A stretch of DNA of 64,000 nucleotides from Sphingomonas sp. HITSZ_GF (lineage in GTDB: Bacteria > Pseudomonadota > Alphaproteobacteria > Sphingomonadales > Sphingomonadaceae). Positions 41,634 through 51,529 of the stretch are shown here, piece after piece; position 1 is the first letter of the stretch; each line of letters begins with the position of its first letter. The stretch lies in the NCBI RefSeq assembly GCF_029543155.1, contig NZ_JARQXA010000005.1, forward strand, positions 372,001 through 436,000, written 5' to 3'. Position numbers and translations under genes: made by a program. The notes below the pieces were generated by a model. The model was not told the DNA's origin, searched no databases, and saw only the letters and a list, made by a program, of their open reading frames with translations.

Positions 41634-43856
41634 CTACCAGAGCAACTCGATCGTCGCGTCCGCCGGAACGTGATACTCGATGCGGCCCGCGGACGCGTGC
41701 CGCGGCCGCAATGCCTTGCCGCCGTGCGCCGACAGCGTGAATTCCGGTAGCCCGGCGCTTCCCGCCCGGATCAGGCTGAGCCGAGCGTCGCGGCCCGGGC
41801 TACCCGCGAGCTGGAAGCGCAGCGCCTTCTCGCCCGGGCGGTCAAGGCCGAGCAGGAAGTGATCGCAGAACAGCAGGAAGGGCGCGTCGTCGATGCGGTG
41901 GACGGCGCGGCTGGCGAAGACGAAGGCCGAGCCCGCGCCATAGATCTCCTGCCCGACCTGCCCCGCCGGCTGCCCGTCGACATACAGGTCCTCCACCGGG
42001 AAGGAGAGCGCGCGGTCGATATGGCCGTTGGTCGGGCGCTGCTTCGGCGCGATCGCGTCTTCCGGAAGCGCGTCGGGATAGTAGAACCAGGCGCGGTCGA
42101 GCGCATATCGGCAATATTCACAGATCAGCAGCTTCGCGGCGGGATCGAGCTCGGGGCCGGCGTCCTTCAGATAGCGCTCGAACGCCGCGAAGCTGTCGAA
42201 GCACTCGTACATCGCCATATAGGGCGCATCGTGGAGCGCCGTCGCGCCGAGGAAGTTGCGATAGTGGCGGGCATGGCCGATCTCGGATTCCCACATTGCG
42301 GTGTTGTGGAAGAAGCTCGCCAGATAGACATAGCTCTGGCGCAGATAGGTTTCCTCGCCGGTGATCCGCCATAGCCGGATGCAGGCGGCGGCCCCCCAGG
42401 CGGTAAGATTCGCCTGGTAGTTGAGCTCGAAGCGCATCTCGCGTGCCGCGTCGATCGCCGCGCGCGCCTCGTCTAGGTAGCGCCACTCATCGGTCAGCTC
42501 GAAGGCCTGGAGCATGACATAGGCGTACATGCCGCCGACATCGGTCTGGCCGAGCCCGGCATCGTCGCGCGCCTCCTGCAGCACCTTGAAGTCGCGCACG
42601 TCATATTGGATCGGCCATCTGTACTCGAAGTGGCGGGCCGCGCGGATCCCGTAGTCGAGCGACTTGCTGAACAGCCGCAGCGCCGGCTTGTCGCCATCGA
42701 TGGCGAGGCGTCCGAGCTTTGATAGCGGATGGTAGAGATACCAGCTGTCGACCGCGTTCCGGTCCTTGTCCTTGCCGACATTGGGCAGGTAGCGGCGCAG
42801 TGTCTTGAGCCGCGGATCGTAGAACTTGCCGAGCCCACCCGCCAGCTCGGCTCCGATCGGGGCCTTCTCGCCGGCCCATACCTCCCAGTCGCGGATCGCG
42901 CTCAGCACGGAGAGCTGGACCATCGAATCGGGATATTCGGCGGCGGTATAGGGATGGACGTAGCGATGGCCATAGTGGCGGATCGTGGCCTTGGGCGAAT
43001 GGGCGAGGTCGCGCAGCGAACCCTCGGCGCGGGCGATCCAGTCGCGATAGGCGATGTCGGGCTGCTCGATCTGGCCGAACACGGCGCCGAGCAGCGAGAG
43101 ATAGCGCTGCGCCATGGCCTGTTCGTCGCCATCGCTGTCGTCGTGGAACGCGATCAGGGCGTGGGAAAGGAGAACCTCCTCGCCCGCGGGCAAGGGATCG
43201 ACCGGCGGGGTTCCGCGCTGCGGCGGCGTCGGCAGGAGATAGCCGATCTCGGGCCAGACGCCGCCGACCGCGCCGTCGGGCTTGGTATCGGTCAGGGCGA
43301 AATAACGGTTCAGCCGGGTCAGGTCCTGGCAGTAGAGCACGCTGCCGAAGTCCGGCTCCTCGAGCCGGAAATAGACGGCGCCGGTGTTGAAGCCGCGCTG
43401 TGCCGCCTCGACCTGCCCGACCGCGCCCAAGGGATCGTCGCGCGCGTCGAGCGGATATAGGTCGCGCGGCACGAAGGACGTGAGCAACGGGACCTTGGCC
43501 TCAAGGCTCGTCGCCACCTCCAGCACCGGAATCGCACCCTCGACCAGTCGCACCGCGATCCGGTGCGTACCGATCGGGCTCCTGACCTCGATCCGCGCCG
43601 CCTCGCCCTTCCGGGCGCGTACCGTTCGCGCTTCCCGATAGCCCGCCGGGCAGAAGGCCGCCCGCATCGCGATGCCGCCGCGGCCCGGGCGGCGCACGAT
43701 CACCCAGATCGCGTCATGGCCTGCCGCGAGCGAGATCGTCCGCGCGCCGAGCGACAGCTGGCCCAGTTCGGACATCGTGCCGCGGCGCAGCTCGTCTCGC
43801 AGTAGCACCGCGCCCGGCGTGGCGCCGGCAACCGGGTCATGGCTGCGACCATGCAT
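41634..43856 (-). CDS. Large six-hairpin glycosidase-like hypothetical protein
   Basis: A 740-residue cytoplasmic protein without signal peptide. The first third looks like beta-sandwich, the centre like an alpha/alpha toroid rich in aromatic residues (SWYLYHPLSKLGRLAIDG, ARHFEYRWPIQYDVRDFK, MYAYVMLQAFELTDEWRYL, NYQANLTAWGAAACIRLW), and the end again like beta-strands. This is the layout of six-hairpin glycosidases or lyases, but I cannot assign a named family. The ATG at 43856 is used; a GTG at 43874 is possible. Close to the GH130-like gene, it may act on a storage or surface glycan. Confidence 0.7.
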   Translation of the reverse strand: MHGRSHDPVAGATPGAVLLRDELRRGTMSELGQLSLGARTISLAAGHDAIWVIVRRPGRGGIAMRAAFCPAGYREARTVRARKGEAARIEVRSPIGTHRIAVRLVEGAIPVLEVATSLEAKVPLLTSFVPRDLYPLDARDDPLGAVGQVEAAQRGFNTGAVYFRLEEPDFGSVLYCQDLTRLNRYFALTDTKPDGAVGGVWPEIGYLLPTPPQRGTPPVDPLPAGEEVLLSHALIAFHDDSDGDEQAMAQRYLSLLGAVFGQIEQPDIAYRDWIARAEGSLRDLAHSPKATIRHYGHRYVHPYTAAEYPDSMVQLSVLSAIRDWEVWAGEKAPIGAELAGGLGKFYDPRLKTLRRYLPNVGKDKDRNAVDSWYLYHPLSKLGRLAIDGDKPALRLFSKSLDYGIRAARHFEYRWPIQYDVRDFKVLQEARDDAGLGQTDVGGMYAYVMLQAFELTDEWRYLDEARAAIDAAREMRFELNYQANLTAWGAAACIRLWRITGEETYLRQSYVYLASFFHNTAMWESEIGHARHYRNFLGATALHDAPYMAMYECFDSFAAFERYLKDAGPELDPAAKLLICEYCRYALDRAWFYYPDALPEDAIAPKQRPTNGHIDRALSFPVEDLYVDGQPAGQVGQEIYGAGSAFVFASRAVHRIDDAPFLLFCDHFLLGLDRPGEKALRFQLAGSPGRDARLSLIRAGSAGLPEFTLSAHGGKALRPRHASAGRIEYHVPADATIELLW

Positions 43857-43992
43857 GGCTAGACGCGCTCCCACCGGGCAGCGCGGCGCGGCTGCCGAGA
43901 GCGTTCGCCGGCAAGTCGGACAGGCGTTCCATCCTCGGCCATGCGACTTGAATACGACCGCGCGGCCCCGGGACCGGGTGCGCGTATCCCCG

Positions 43993-44008
43993 GTCTGTCT
44001 GGACAGAC
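43993..44008. promoter_or_regulatory. Perfect inverted repeat between divergent genes
   Basis: GTCTGTC-TG-GACAGAC, a perfect 16-base palindrome. It lies in the 285-base gap between the glycosidase-like gene (starts 43856, minus) and the DUF421 gene (starts 44142, plus). It looks like an operator. Nothing else was recognised in this gap. Confidence 0.5.
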
Positions 44009-44141
44009 GAGCCCGGCTTCGTCGATCACGCGCATGCTAATCATCCGACAGCCTCCCGATGCTTTTGCGCGAAAACCCTGCCGAATGGGCGCGGTTCCGG
44101 CTTGTGTGAAACCCGCGCTAAATCGCGGGCGTTGGCCGGGC

Positions 44142-44633
44142 ATGGAATGGTTTCGCCAGCTCATCGGGCCCGACGAGGGGGCCAGCGCGCTGCAGCTGTG
44201 CTTCCGGGTGCTGCCGCTCCTTGCCTTCGGCATCCTGTGCGTGCGGATCGCGGGGCGCCGGACCTTCGCCCATTTCTCCCCGCTCGACATCGTCGTCGCG
44301 CTGATCGTCGGATCCAATATCAGTCGCGTCATGACCGGCAAGGCGCCGTTCTTCCCCGTCCTTGCCGCGACGCTGGCCCTGGTGGTCCTGCACCGCCTGC
44401 TGGCCTTTGTCGCAATGCGCTGGCAATGGGTGGCGGCGCTGGTCAAGTCGCGACCGATCACGCTCGTCGAGGACGGCAAGGTCGATGCCAGGGCGATGCG
44501 GCGCGCCAACCTCTCGGACCAGGACCTTGCCCAGGGCATCCGCAGCGAGCAGATCCGCGACATCGACGATGTCGCGCTGGCGACCCTCGAAAGCAGCGGA
44601 AAGCTCAGCGTCGTGCCCAAGCGGCGTCGCTAG
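44142..44633 (+). CDS. DUF421 (YetF-like) membrane protein
   Basis: A 163-residue membrane protein. Transmembrane segments are CFRVLPLLAFGILCVRIAG, LDIVVALIVGSNISRVM and FFPVLAATLALVVLHRLLAFVA, followed by the cytoplasmic DUF421 domain (RPITLVEDGKVDARAMRRANLSD). The GRRTFAHFSPLDIVV stretch is characteristic of the family. It is shorter than Bacillus YetF because the C-terminal extension is missing. The ATG at 44142 fits the first membrane segment. The function of the family is unclear. Confidence 0.85.
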   Translation: MEWFRQLIGPDEGASALQLCFRVLPLLAFGILCVRIAGRRTFAHFSPLDIVVALIVGSNISRVMTGKAPFFPVLAATLALVVLHRLLAFVAMRWQWVAALVKSRPITLVEDGKVDARAMRRANLSDQDLAQGIRSEQIRDIDDVALATLESSGKLSVVPKRRR

Positions 44634-44779
44634 CCGCGCGGCGAGCCTGGCTGCTCGGGCGGCGCATCGTCGGCGCCCTCGGCGGGCTGTTGCGAGGATT
44701 TGTTCGCCGGGTCCACATCCGTGCTGCCCGGGTTGGCGCGTTCCGCCTCGCCCGGTCCCTCATTACGCTTGTCGGTCAT
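44630..44779 (-). CDS. Small acidic hypothetical protein
   Basis: A 49-residue low-complexity protein (begins MTDKRNEGPGEAERANPG, ends EQPGSPRG) that is rich in Gly, Pro, Glu and Asp, so probably disordered. Its ATG overlaps the stop of the upstream small gene (ATGA), so the pair is coupled. The stop overlaps that of the DUF421 gene on the other strand. No family is known. Confidence 0.55.
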   Translation of the reverse strand: MTDKRNEGPGEAERANPGSTDVDPANKSSQQPAEGADDAPPEQPGSPRG

Positions 44780-44934
44780 GCCTGGTCTCCCTTGGCAGGC
44801 TCGGGATAGTCCTCGGGCTTCACGCTGCCCACGCCCGGGCGGTCCTCGACCGGTTCCGGCGGCAGGCCGCCCGGCGTCTGGTCGTCCTTGTCCTGCCCGG
44901 CATCGGCGGGCGGCTCGGAAATCTGCCTGTCCAT
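44776..44934 (-). CDS. Small acidic, proline-rich hypothetical protein
   Basis: A 52-residue acidic protein (begins MDRQISEPPADAGQDKDD, with GGLPPEPVEDRPG in the middle), probably disordered. AGAGGATGACGAG precedes the ATG. It is coupled to the next small gene by a four-base overlap. A weak EcfG-like box (GGACC-N17-GGTT) lies at 44979-45004 and is not listed separately. Confidence 0.55.
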   Translation of the reverse strand: MDRQISEPPADAGQDKDDQTPGGLPPEPVEDRPGVGSVKPEDYPEPAKGDQA

Positions 44935-45021
44935 CTCGTCATCCTCTGCTCGCACACAGGAAATGTGCACCAGGGTTCAACCCGCCGGGATTTCCCCGGG
45001 GTCCGCGCCCCGCCGCAATTT

Positions 45022-45906
45022 TCATCGCGTGCCGAACGCGGCGAGCAGCGACGGTATGCGCGGCGGAAGCTCGCGGGCGAGGAAGCCGATCGGGCCTGAC
45101 TCCTCGGCGACGAAGCGTCCGGCCTCGCCGTGCAGCCACACTGCCCAGGCGGCTGCGAGGCAGGGCGACGCACCGCGCGCCAGCAGCCCCCCAAGGATCC
45201 CGGCCAGCACGTCGCCCGATCCCGCGGTGGCAAGGCCGGGGCCGCCACCTCGATAGTGGAGCAATTCCCCATCCGGGGCCGCGATCCAGGTCTCGGCCTG
45301 CTTGAGCACGACGACCGCACCGAAATGCGTGCTGGCGCGGCGCACCAGTTCCTCCGGCGCATCGCGAAGCTCGGCCGCGTCGCACTCCATCAGCGCGATC
45401 ATCTCGCCGGGGTGCGGCGTCAGCACTACCCTGCCATCGCGAGCCCGGACCGCGTCGGCGCATCCGCGCGCGCCCGCGATGACCGCAGCGTCCAGCAGGA
45501 TCGGCAAGTCGGCACGCGCCTCGGCAAGGATATGGCGCAGGATCGTAGCCGCGGCAGATCGCTCGCCCATCCCCGGACCAAGCACCAGGCTGTCGCAGCG
45601 ATCGAGCAGGGCGGCGATCCGTTCGCCGGCCTTGCCGGCCAGCTCGCCTTCGTCATTCGTCGGGAGCGGGAAGACGGCGGCTTCGGGCATGGCGATGCCG
45701 AGCCCCAGCCTCGCCGGCTCCGGCACCGCGAGCAGCGCCTTGCCGGCACCGGCACGCAGCGCCGCCTCGCCGGTAAGCGCGAGTGCGCCCGGAACCGTCA
45801 GCGAACCGCCGGCGCAGAGCATGCGCCCGCGCGCATTCTTGTCGGTCTCCTGCCCGATCGCGGGCAGCGGATGCGCCGCCAGCCAGGCGGAGTCGAGCGG
45901 GCTCAT
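45022..45906 (-). CDS. nnrD: ADP-dependent NAD(P)H-hydrate dehydratase
   Basis: A 294-residue ribokinase-like enzyme that repairs hydrated NAD(P)H. Hallmarks are GKALLAVP, the DSLVLGPGMG loop, LTPHPGEM, VLKQAETWIAAPDG and the catalytic GGGPGLATAGSGDVLAG. The epimerase (NnrE) domain that is fused in many bacteria is not present, so this is the dehydratase part alone. Its start overlaps the stop of the histidine phosphatase gene by four bases, placing it third in a DUF4142-phosphatase-dehydratase operon. Confidence 0.9.
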   Translation of the reverse strand: MSPLDSAWLAAHPLPAIGQETDKNARGRMLCAGGSLTVPGALALTGEAALRAGAGKALLAVPEPARLGLGIAMPEAAVFPLPTNDEGELAGKAGERIAALLDRCDSLVLGPGMGERSAAATILRHILAEARADLPILLDAAVIAGARGCADAVRARDGRVVLTPHPGEMIALMECDAAELRDAPEELVRRASTHFGAVVVLKQAETWIAAPDGELLHYRGGGPGLATAGSGDVLAGILGGLLARGASPCLAAAWAVWLHGEAGRFVAEESGPIGFLARELPPRIPSLLAAFGTR

Positions 45907-46679
45907 CCGCGTGCGGCGACGCGCGCGTCGGGCGCGCGCGTCACTTGCGCCGCGGAATCTTCCTCCATCGGCGCCACTTCATTGTAGCGGACCAGCACGA
46001 GCCCGCCGTCCTTGCCCGACGATGCGTCGAAGCGATATTCGGTCACCGAGCAATTGGCGACATCGCCGAGCCTGTCGACGGCGAGAATCTCCTCCTCGCT
46101 CATATTCTCGAGGATGTAGCGCAGGCACAGCACTACCACCTGGTGGGCGACGATCATGACGCGGCGTCCGCCGTAGTGGAGCGACACGGTGTCGAGCAGG
46201 CTGCGCAGCCTGAGGATCACGTCCGCCCAGCTCTCGCCGCCGGGCGGACGATGATAGAATTTGCCGAGCAGCCGGCGAAACTCCGCCTGCTGTGGTTCCT
46301 GCGCGGCGACACCTGCGGTGGTGAGCCCGTCCAGGATGCCGAACTCCTTCTCGCGCAGCCGCTCGTCGACGCAGACCGGCTCGGCGGGCTCGGCGCCGCC
46401 CGCGTCGCGGAAGCGGCGCGCCGTGTCCTTCGAGCGGACATAGGGGCTGGAAAGGATCACGTCGGGCAGGCCGTTGCCGCAGCCGCGCGCGAACCAGCGG
46501 CCGAGCGCCTCCGCCTGTTGCTCGCCGAGCGTCGACAGCGGCACATCGACGTCGCGCAGCGTCAGCGGGATGCGCTCGAGACCGGCGGCATGCGCCTCGT
46601 CGCGCGCGACATTGCCCGCGCTCTGGCCGTGGCGGACCAGCCAGAGCTGCAGGGGCCAGCGTGGGGCGGACTCGCGCAT
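45903..46679 (-). CDS. Histidine phosphatase family protein
   Basis: A 258-residue phosphoglycerate mutase-like phosphatase. The phospho-His lies in WLVRHGQSAGN. A DVPLSTLGEQQAEALG segment follows, then VILSSPYVRSKDTARRF and VMIVAHQVVVLCLRYIL with the second His. The substrate is unknown. It lies 19 bases downstream of the DUF4142 gene and overlaps nnrD by four bases, so it is probably transcribed from the EcfG-type promoter at 47313. Confidence 0.88.
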   Translation of the reverse strand: MRESAPRWPLQLWLVRHGQSAGNVARDEAHAAGLERIPLTLRDVDVPLSTLGEQQAEALGRWFARGCGNGLPDVILSSPYVRSKDTARRFRDAGGAEPAEPVCVDERLREKEFGILDGLTTAGVAAQEPQQAEFRRLLGKFYHRPPGGESWADVILRLRSLLDTVSLHYGGRRVMIVAHQVVVLCLRYILENMSEEEILAVDRLGDVANCSVTEYRFDASSGKDGGLVLVRYNEVAPMEEDSAAQVTRAPDARVAARG

Positions 46680-46698
46680 TGCCTCGCGAGACCGTCGG

Positions 46699-47271
46699 TC
46701 AGAGCGACTTGGCCATGTTGAGGTGCGCGGTGACGGTCGGGATCAGCTTGGTCGCGAAGTCCCGGAGCGACTGCGGTACGGCGTTGTCGCCGGCATTGGC
46801 CTTGAGCGCATCGAGCGTCTTCTGGTGGGCATCGACCTGGGCCGTCGCATAGGCCTTGTCGAAATCGGCCCCCTTCACGCCCTTGAGCGAGTCGAGCACC
46901 TGCTGCTGCTCGGCGGTGAGCGTGGCATCGGGGACGATCGCCGGCGTCGCGGCGCTCGCGGCGGCCTTGAGCTTCGCGGTCGACTCGGTGTGCGCCTTGA
47001 TCATGTCGGCGGCGAACTTCTTGGTCTTGGCCGAGGCGCCCTGCGCATCGGCGAGCTGCGACGTCGCGATCTCGAAGGCGTCGCTCGCCGCCGCCGCATT
47101 GGCGAAGGTCTGTCCGGCCGAGGTGGCAGGGACCATCGCCATTTCGTTGGCCATCGTGCCATCGCTATTGGCGGTGACGGTCGTGGTATCCGTGGTGGTC
47201 TCGGTCTTCGAACCACAGCCTGCGAGTGCCAGCGCCGCGGCGCCCAGCGTCATCCAACGAACTGCGTGCAT
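46699..47271 (-). CDS. DUF4142 lipoprotein
   Basis: A 190-residue periplasmic protein. A lipobox LAGC at residues 16-19 follows a short hydrophobic signal, then a Thr-rich linker, and then the DUF4142 helical bundle: FANAAAASDAFEIATSQLADAQ, KKFAADMIKAHTESTAKLKA and DFATKLIPTVTAHLNMAKSL. DUF4142 proteins are ferritin-like helical bundles of unknown role, and are frequent members of EcfG regulons. An exact EcfG-type promoter (GGAAC-N16-CGTT) ends 41 bases before the ATG. Confidence 0.9.
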   Translation of the reverse strand: MHAVRWMTLGAAALALAGCGSKTETTTDTTTVTANSDGTMANEMAMVPATSAGQTFANAAAASDAFEIATSQLADAQGASAKTKKFAADMIKAHTESTAKLKAAASAATPAIVPDATLTAEQQQVLDSLKGVKGADFDKAYATAQVDAHQKTLDALKANAGDNAVPQSLRDFATKLIPTVTAHLNMAKSL

Positions 47272-47312
47272 CCTTGCCTCCCGATTGTCGCCCCTTGCGG
47301 GCTCGCTCCTCC

Positions 47313-47337
47313 AACGCCCGCATTTGCGGCGCGTTCC
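47313..47337 (-). promoter_or_regulatory. EcfG-type promoter, exact, before DUF4142 operon
   Basis: Minus strand GGAAC (47337-47333), 16 bases, CGTT (47316-47313), 41 bases before the ATG at 47271. Confidence 0.68.
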
Positions 47338-47340
47338 GCG

Positions 47341-47366
47341 CGAACCCTTTGAAGCGGTTCCGCGTT
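47341..47366 (+). promoter_or_regulatory. EcfG-like promoter before DUF3597 gene
   Basis: CGAAC (47341-47345), 17 bases, CGTT (47363-47366), 33 bases before the ATG at 47400. It is almost back to back with the DUF4142 promoter. Confidence 0.5.
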
Positions 47367-47399
47367 TTCTCGCCGACGCCAGGAGACAAGGAGCAGGCC

Positions 47400-47816
47400 A
47401 TGGGCATCTTCAGCAGCATCAAGGACAAGATCTTCGGTCACAAGGCCGCTGCGTCCGCACCGGCGCCGGCCCCGAGCCCCGCGTCGCCGGCGCCGGCCCC
47501 GAGCCCCGCGTCGCCGGCGCCCGCCCCGGCGCCGACAGCGACGCCCGCGCCCAGTCCGGCCGTCGATGTCGGCGCCGTCCTTTCGGAGATGGCGGAGATG
47601 AAGGGCGGAGGCGGCAACTACCAGACCTCCATCGTCGACCTGCTCAAGCTGCTCGATCTCGATTCGAGCCTCGAGGCGCGCCAGGCGCTCGGAGAGGAAC
47701 TGGGTGTCCATGCCGGCGAAAACGGAAGCGCGGAGCAGAATATCGCCCTGCACAAGGCAGTGATGGCGAAGCTCGCCGAAAATGGCGGCGTGGTGCCCGA
47801 CAGCCTGCGCGGCTGA
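47400..47816 (+). CDS. DUF3597 domain protein
   Basis: A 138-residue protein. It begins MGIFSSIKDKIFGHKA, followed by a Pro/Ala-rich linker (about residues 17-52) that contains a direct repeat, and then the DUF3597 domain with VDVGAVLSEMAEMKGG, TSIVDLLKLLDLDSSLEARQ and ELGVHAGENGSAEQNIALHK. The domain is LysM-associated in other proteins; the role is unknown. AGGAGACAAGGAG lies before the ATG. It is divergent from the DUF4142 gene, with near back-to-back stress promoters. Confidence 0.88.
   Translation: MGIFSSIKDKIFGHKAAASAPAPAPSPASPAPAPSPASPAPAPAPTATPAPSPAVDVGAVLSEMAEMKGGGGNYQTSIVDLLKLLDLDSSLEARQALGEELGVHAGENGSAEQNIALHKAVMAKLAENGGVVPDSLRG
47461..47514 (+). repeat. 27-base tandem repeat inside DUF3597 gene
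   Basis: Two perfect 27-base copies (47461-47487 and 47488-47514), coding for a nine-residue Ala/Pro/Ser unit in the linker. The number of copies may vary between strains by slippage. Confidence 0.85.
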
Positions 47817-47842
47817 GCCGAGGTCAGCGGACAAGCTTTCAT

Positions 47843-47852
47843 AACCTGGGTT
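47843..47852. promoter_or_regulatory. AACCTGGGTT palindromic motif, copy 3
   Basis: AACCTGGGTT at 47843-47852, within ATAACCTGGGTTGG, 36 bases before the ATG at 47889. Confidence 0.5.
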
Positions 47853-47888
47853 GGCGAGCGGGCCGATCTTTGCGGCCAAATTGCCGCC

Positions 47889-48116
47889 ATGGACAAGAAC
47901 CTGATCGAACGCGCGCTCGAGCTCGCCGCGACCGGCGCGTACGAGCGTATCGACCAAATCGAGCGCAAGCTCACCGCCGAGGGCTATTCGCACGTCGCCT
48001 CCTATCTGGACGGGCCGACGATCCGGCGGCAGCTGCGCGAGACAGCGCGGCGCGCGCGCGGCGAGACGGCCCGGCGCAGAGGACGCCCGCCCTCGGCACC
48101 GGGCACCACGCCATAG
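47889..48116 (+). CDS. Small hypothetical protein
   Basis: A 75-residue protein with a helical N-terminus (begins MDKNLIERALELAATGAYER) and a very basic C-terminus (RRQLRETARRARGETARRRG), which may bind nucleic acid. The layout suggests a small two-helix DNA-binding-like domain, but no family is recognised. The palindromic AACCTGGGTT motif lies directly upstream, and no EcfG box was found. Confidence 0.6.
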   Translation: MDKNLIERALELAATGAYERIDQIERKLTAEGYSHVASYLDGPTIRRQLRETARRARGETARRRGRPPSAPGTTP

Positions 48117-48180
48117 CCAAGGCCCTGCCGGCGATATCCAGGCGGCGGGCTGTCGGCCCGGCGATTAGTTGGTTGCGCAA

Positions 48181-48207
48181 GGGACGCGCCGCCGCGCGGC
48201 GCGTCCC
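48181..48207. terminator. Strong hairpin between convergent genes
   Basis: GGGACGCGCCGC (48181-48192), 3-base loop, GCGGCGCGTCCC (48196-48207): a perfect 12-base-pair stem. It lies between the small gene ending at 48116 and the catalase stop at 48218. Confidence 0.65.
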
Positions 48208-48217
48208 ACGCGACACC

Positions 48218-50362
<2,145 letters not shown>

Positions 50363-50466
50363 GTCCGCATCTCCCTTTTGAGCCGGGCCCATGCCCGGTG
50401 TCGATCGCCTGGTTGCCCGGTGAAGTCGTTGGTTCGTCGATCGCGGGGATCGCCCGGCGGGACCGG

Positions 50467-51369
50467 TCAGCTGCCGGGCATCAACTGCGCGCGGTAGCGC
50501 GCGAAGCAGCGCTTGCCGCAGCGCAGGCGGATCAGCGCACCCTCGGCCATTGCGGTGGCGCGGCGCGGATCCTCCTCGACCGCCGGGCGGATCGCCTCGC
50601 GGTTCCAATCCTCGCTATGCTTGACGTCGAGCACGGCGTGCAGCGTGAAATAGCGTGCTTCCTTCGGCGTCAGGCCGACGCGCTTGAGTCCCTCGGCGAC
50701 CAGCGCGGCGCGACCCGGCGCAGTCAGCTCGATCACCCCGAGGGCCCCCACCGAATGCCAGGCATAGCGGCGCTGGGTGGCCATCGCGGTCATCGCATTG
50801 GCGAGGCACAGGCTTTCCCACACCGTGTTCTCGATCACGGGATTCACTTCGAGCGTCTCGACGAGCGCATCGAGCATCGGGCCGTGCATGCCCTTCTCGG
50901 TGCCGTGCCCCATCTCGTCCCAATAGTTGCGGGCGAGCTCCAGCTTGGGGCGCACCGGCAGCTTGACCTGGGTCATCGCTACGAGATCGTCGAACCCGGC
51001 CTCGCCAGCGGCTTCCTGCTCGAAGAACCAGCGCAGCTCGTCGCGGTCGGCCTGCTCGGCGAGCCAGGGGAAGAGCGGGTCGCCCTGGCCCGGACCCACG
51101 GCCTTCAACTCCTCGAACCAGGCGATGAAGCCCTCGACATCCGTGGGCGCCGCCGCGGCCTCGTCCGCGACCTGGGCCCGCAGCTCCTCGAGGAAGCCGC
51201 CCTCGAGCCGCTGCATCTTCACGTCGCGCTCAAAGACCTTCTGCCACTCGTCATCGGCGAGGCCGGGCGCGAGCCGCTCGCGGTTCCAGTGTGCAAGCCC
51301 GCGCTGGAAGCTGTCGGTCAGGAACTGCGAACCGCGCTGGGTTCGTCGGTCGGCGGTAGCAAGCATCAT
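50467..51369 (-). CDS. Haem-oxygenase-like diiron (iron-containing redox) protein
   Basis: A 300-residue helical protein of the iron-containing redox enzyme family (haem-oxygenase-like diiron oxidases). Ligand-bearing segments are visible as [36 protein letters not shown], and the [17 protein letters not shown] helix near the end. The family contains fatty acid decarboxylases and N-oxygenases, but the substrate here is unknown. It is located between katE and a divergent methyltransferase. Exact EcfG-type promoters lie before both divergent genes. Confidence 0.85.
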   Translation of the reverse strand: MMLATADRRTQRGSQFLTDSFQRGLAHWNRERLAPGLADDEWQKVFERDVKMQRLEGGFLEELRAQVADEAAAAPTDVEGFIAWFEELKAVGPGQGDPLFPWLAEQADRDELRWFFEQEAAGEAGFDDLVAMTQVKLPVRPKLELARNYWDEMGHGTEKGMHGPMLDALVETLEVNPVIENTVWESLCLANAMTAMATQRRYAWHSVGALGVIELTAPGRAALVAEGLKRVGLTPKEARYFTLHAVLDVKHSEDWNREAIRPAVEEDPRRATAMAEGALIRLRCGKRCFARYRAQLMPGS

Positions 51370-51394
51370 CGTCTCCGAATTTTCCTGCCCGCTG

Positions 51395-51419
51395 AACGTG
51401 CCGCCATTCCCGCCGTTCC
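51395..51419 (-). promoter_or_regulatory. EcfG-type promoter, exact, before diiron protein
   Basis: Minus strand GGAAC (51419-51415), 16 bases, CGTT (51398-51395), 25 bases before the ATG at 51369. Confidence 0.7.
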
Positions 51420-51463
51420 CGAAGTCGGGGTAGTTTCAAGCATCTGATAACATGGATTAAATT

Positions 51464-51488
51464 GGAACGACGCTGCAGCGACCGCGTT
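51464..51488 (+). promoter_or_regulatory. EcfG-type promoter, exact, before methyltransferase
   Basis: GGAAC (51464-51468), 16 bases, CGTT (51485-51488), 41 bases before the ATG at 51530. A degenerate copy of the palindrome motif (AACATGGATT, 51449-51458) lies just upstream of its -35 part. Confidence 0.7.
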
Positions 51489-51529
51489 GCTCCGTCCGGC
51501 CGACGGGCCGCGACGGGAGAGACGGCAGC

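Noticed and set aside
44108..44133. GAAAC-N17-CGTT before the DUF421 gene
   Set aside because: It ends only 8 bases before the ATG, and it is part of a CCCGCG/CGCGGG hairpin; too close for a normal leader.
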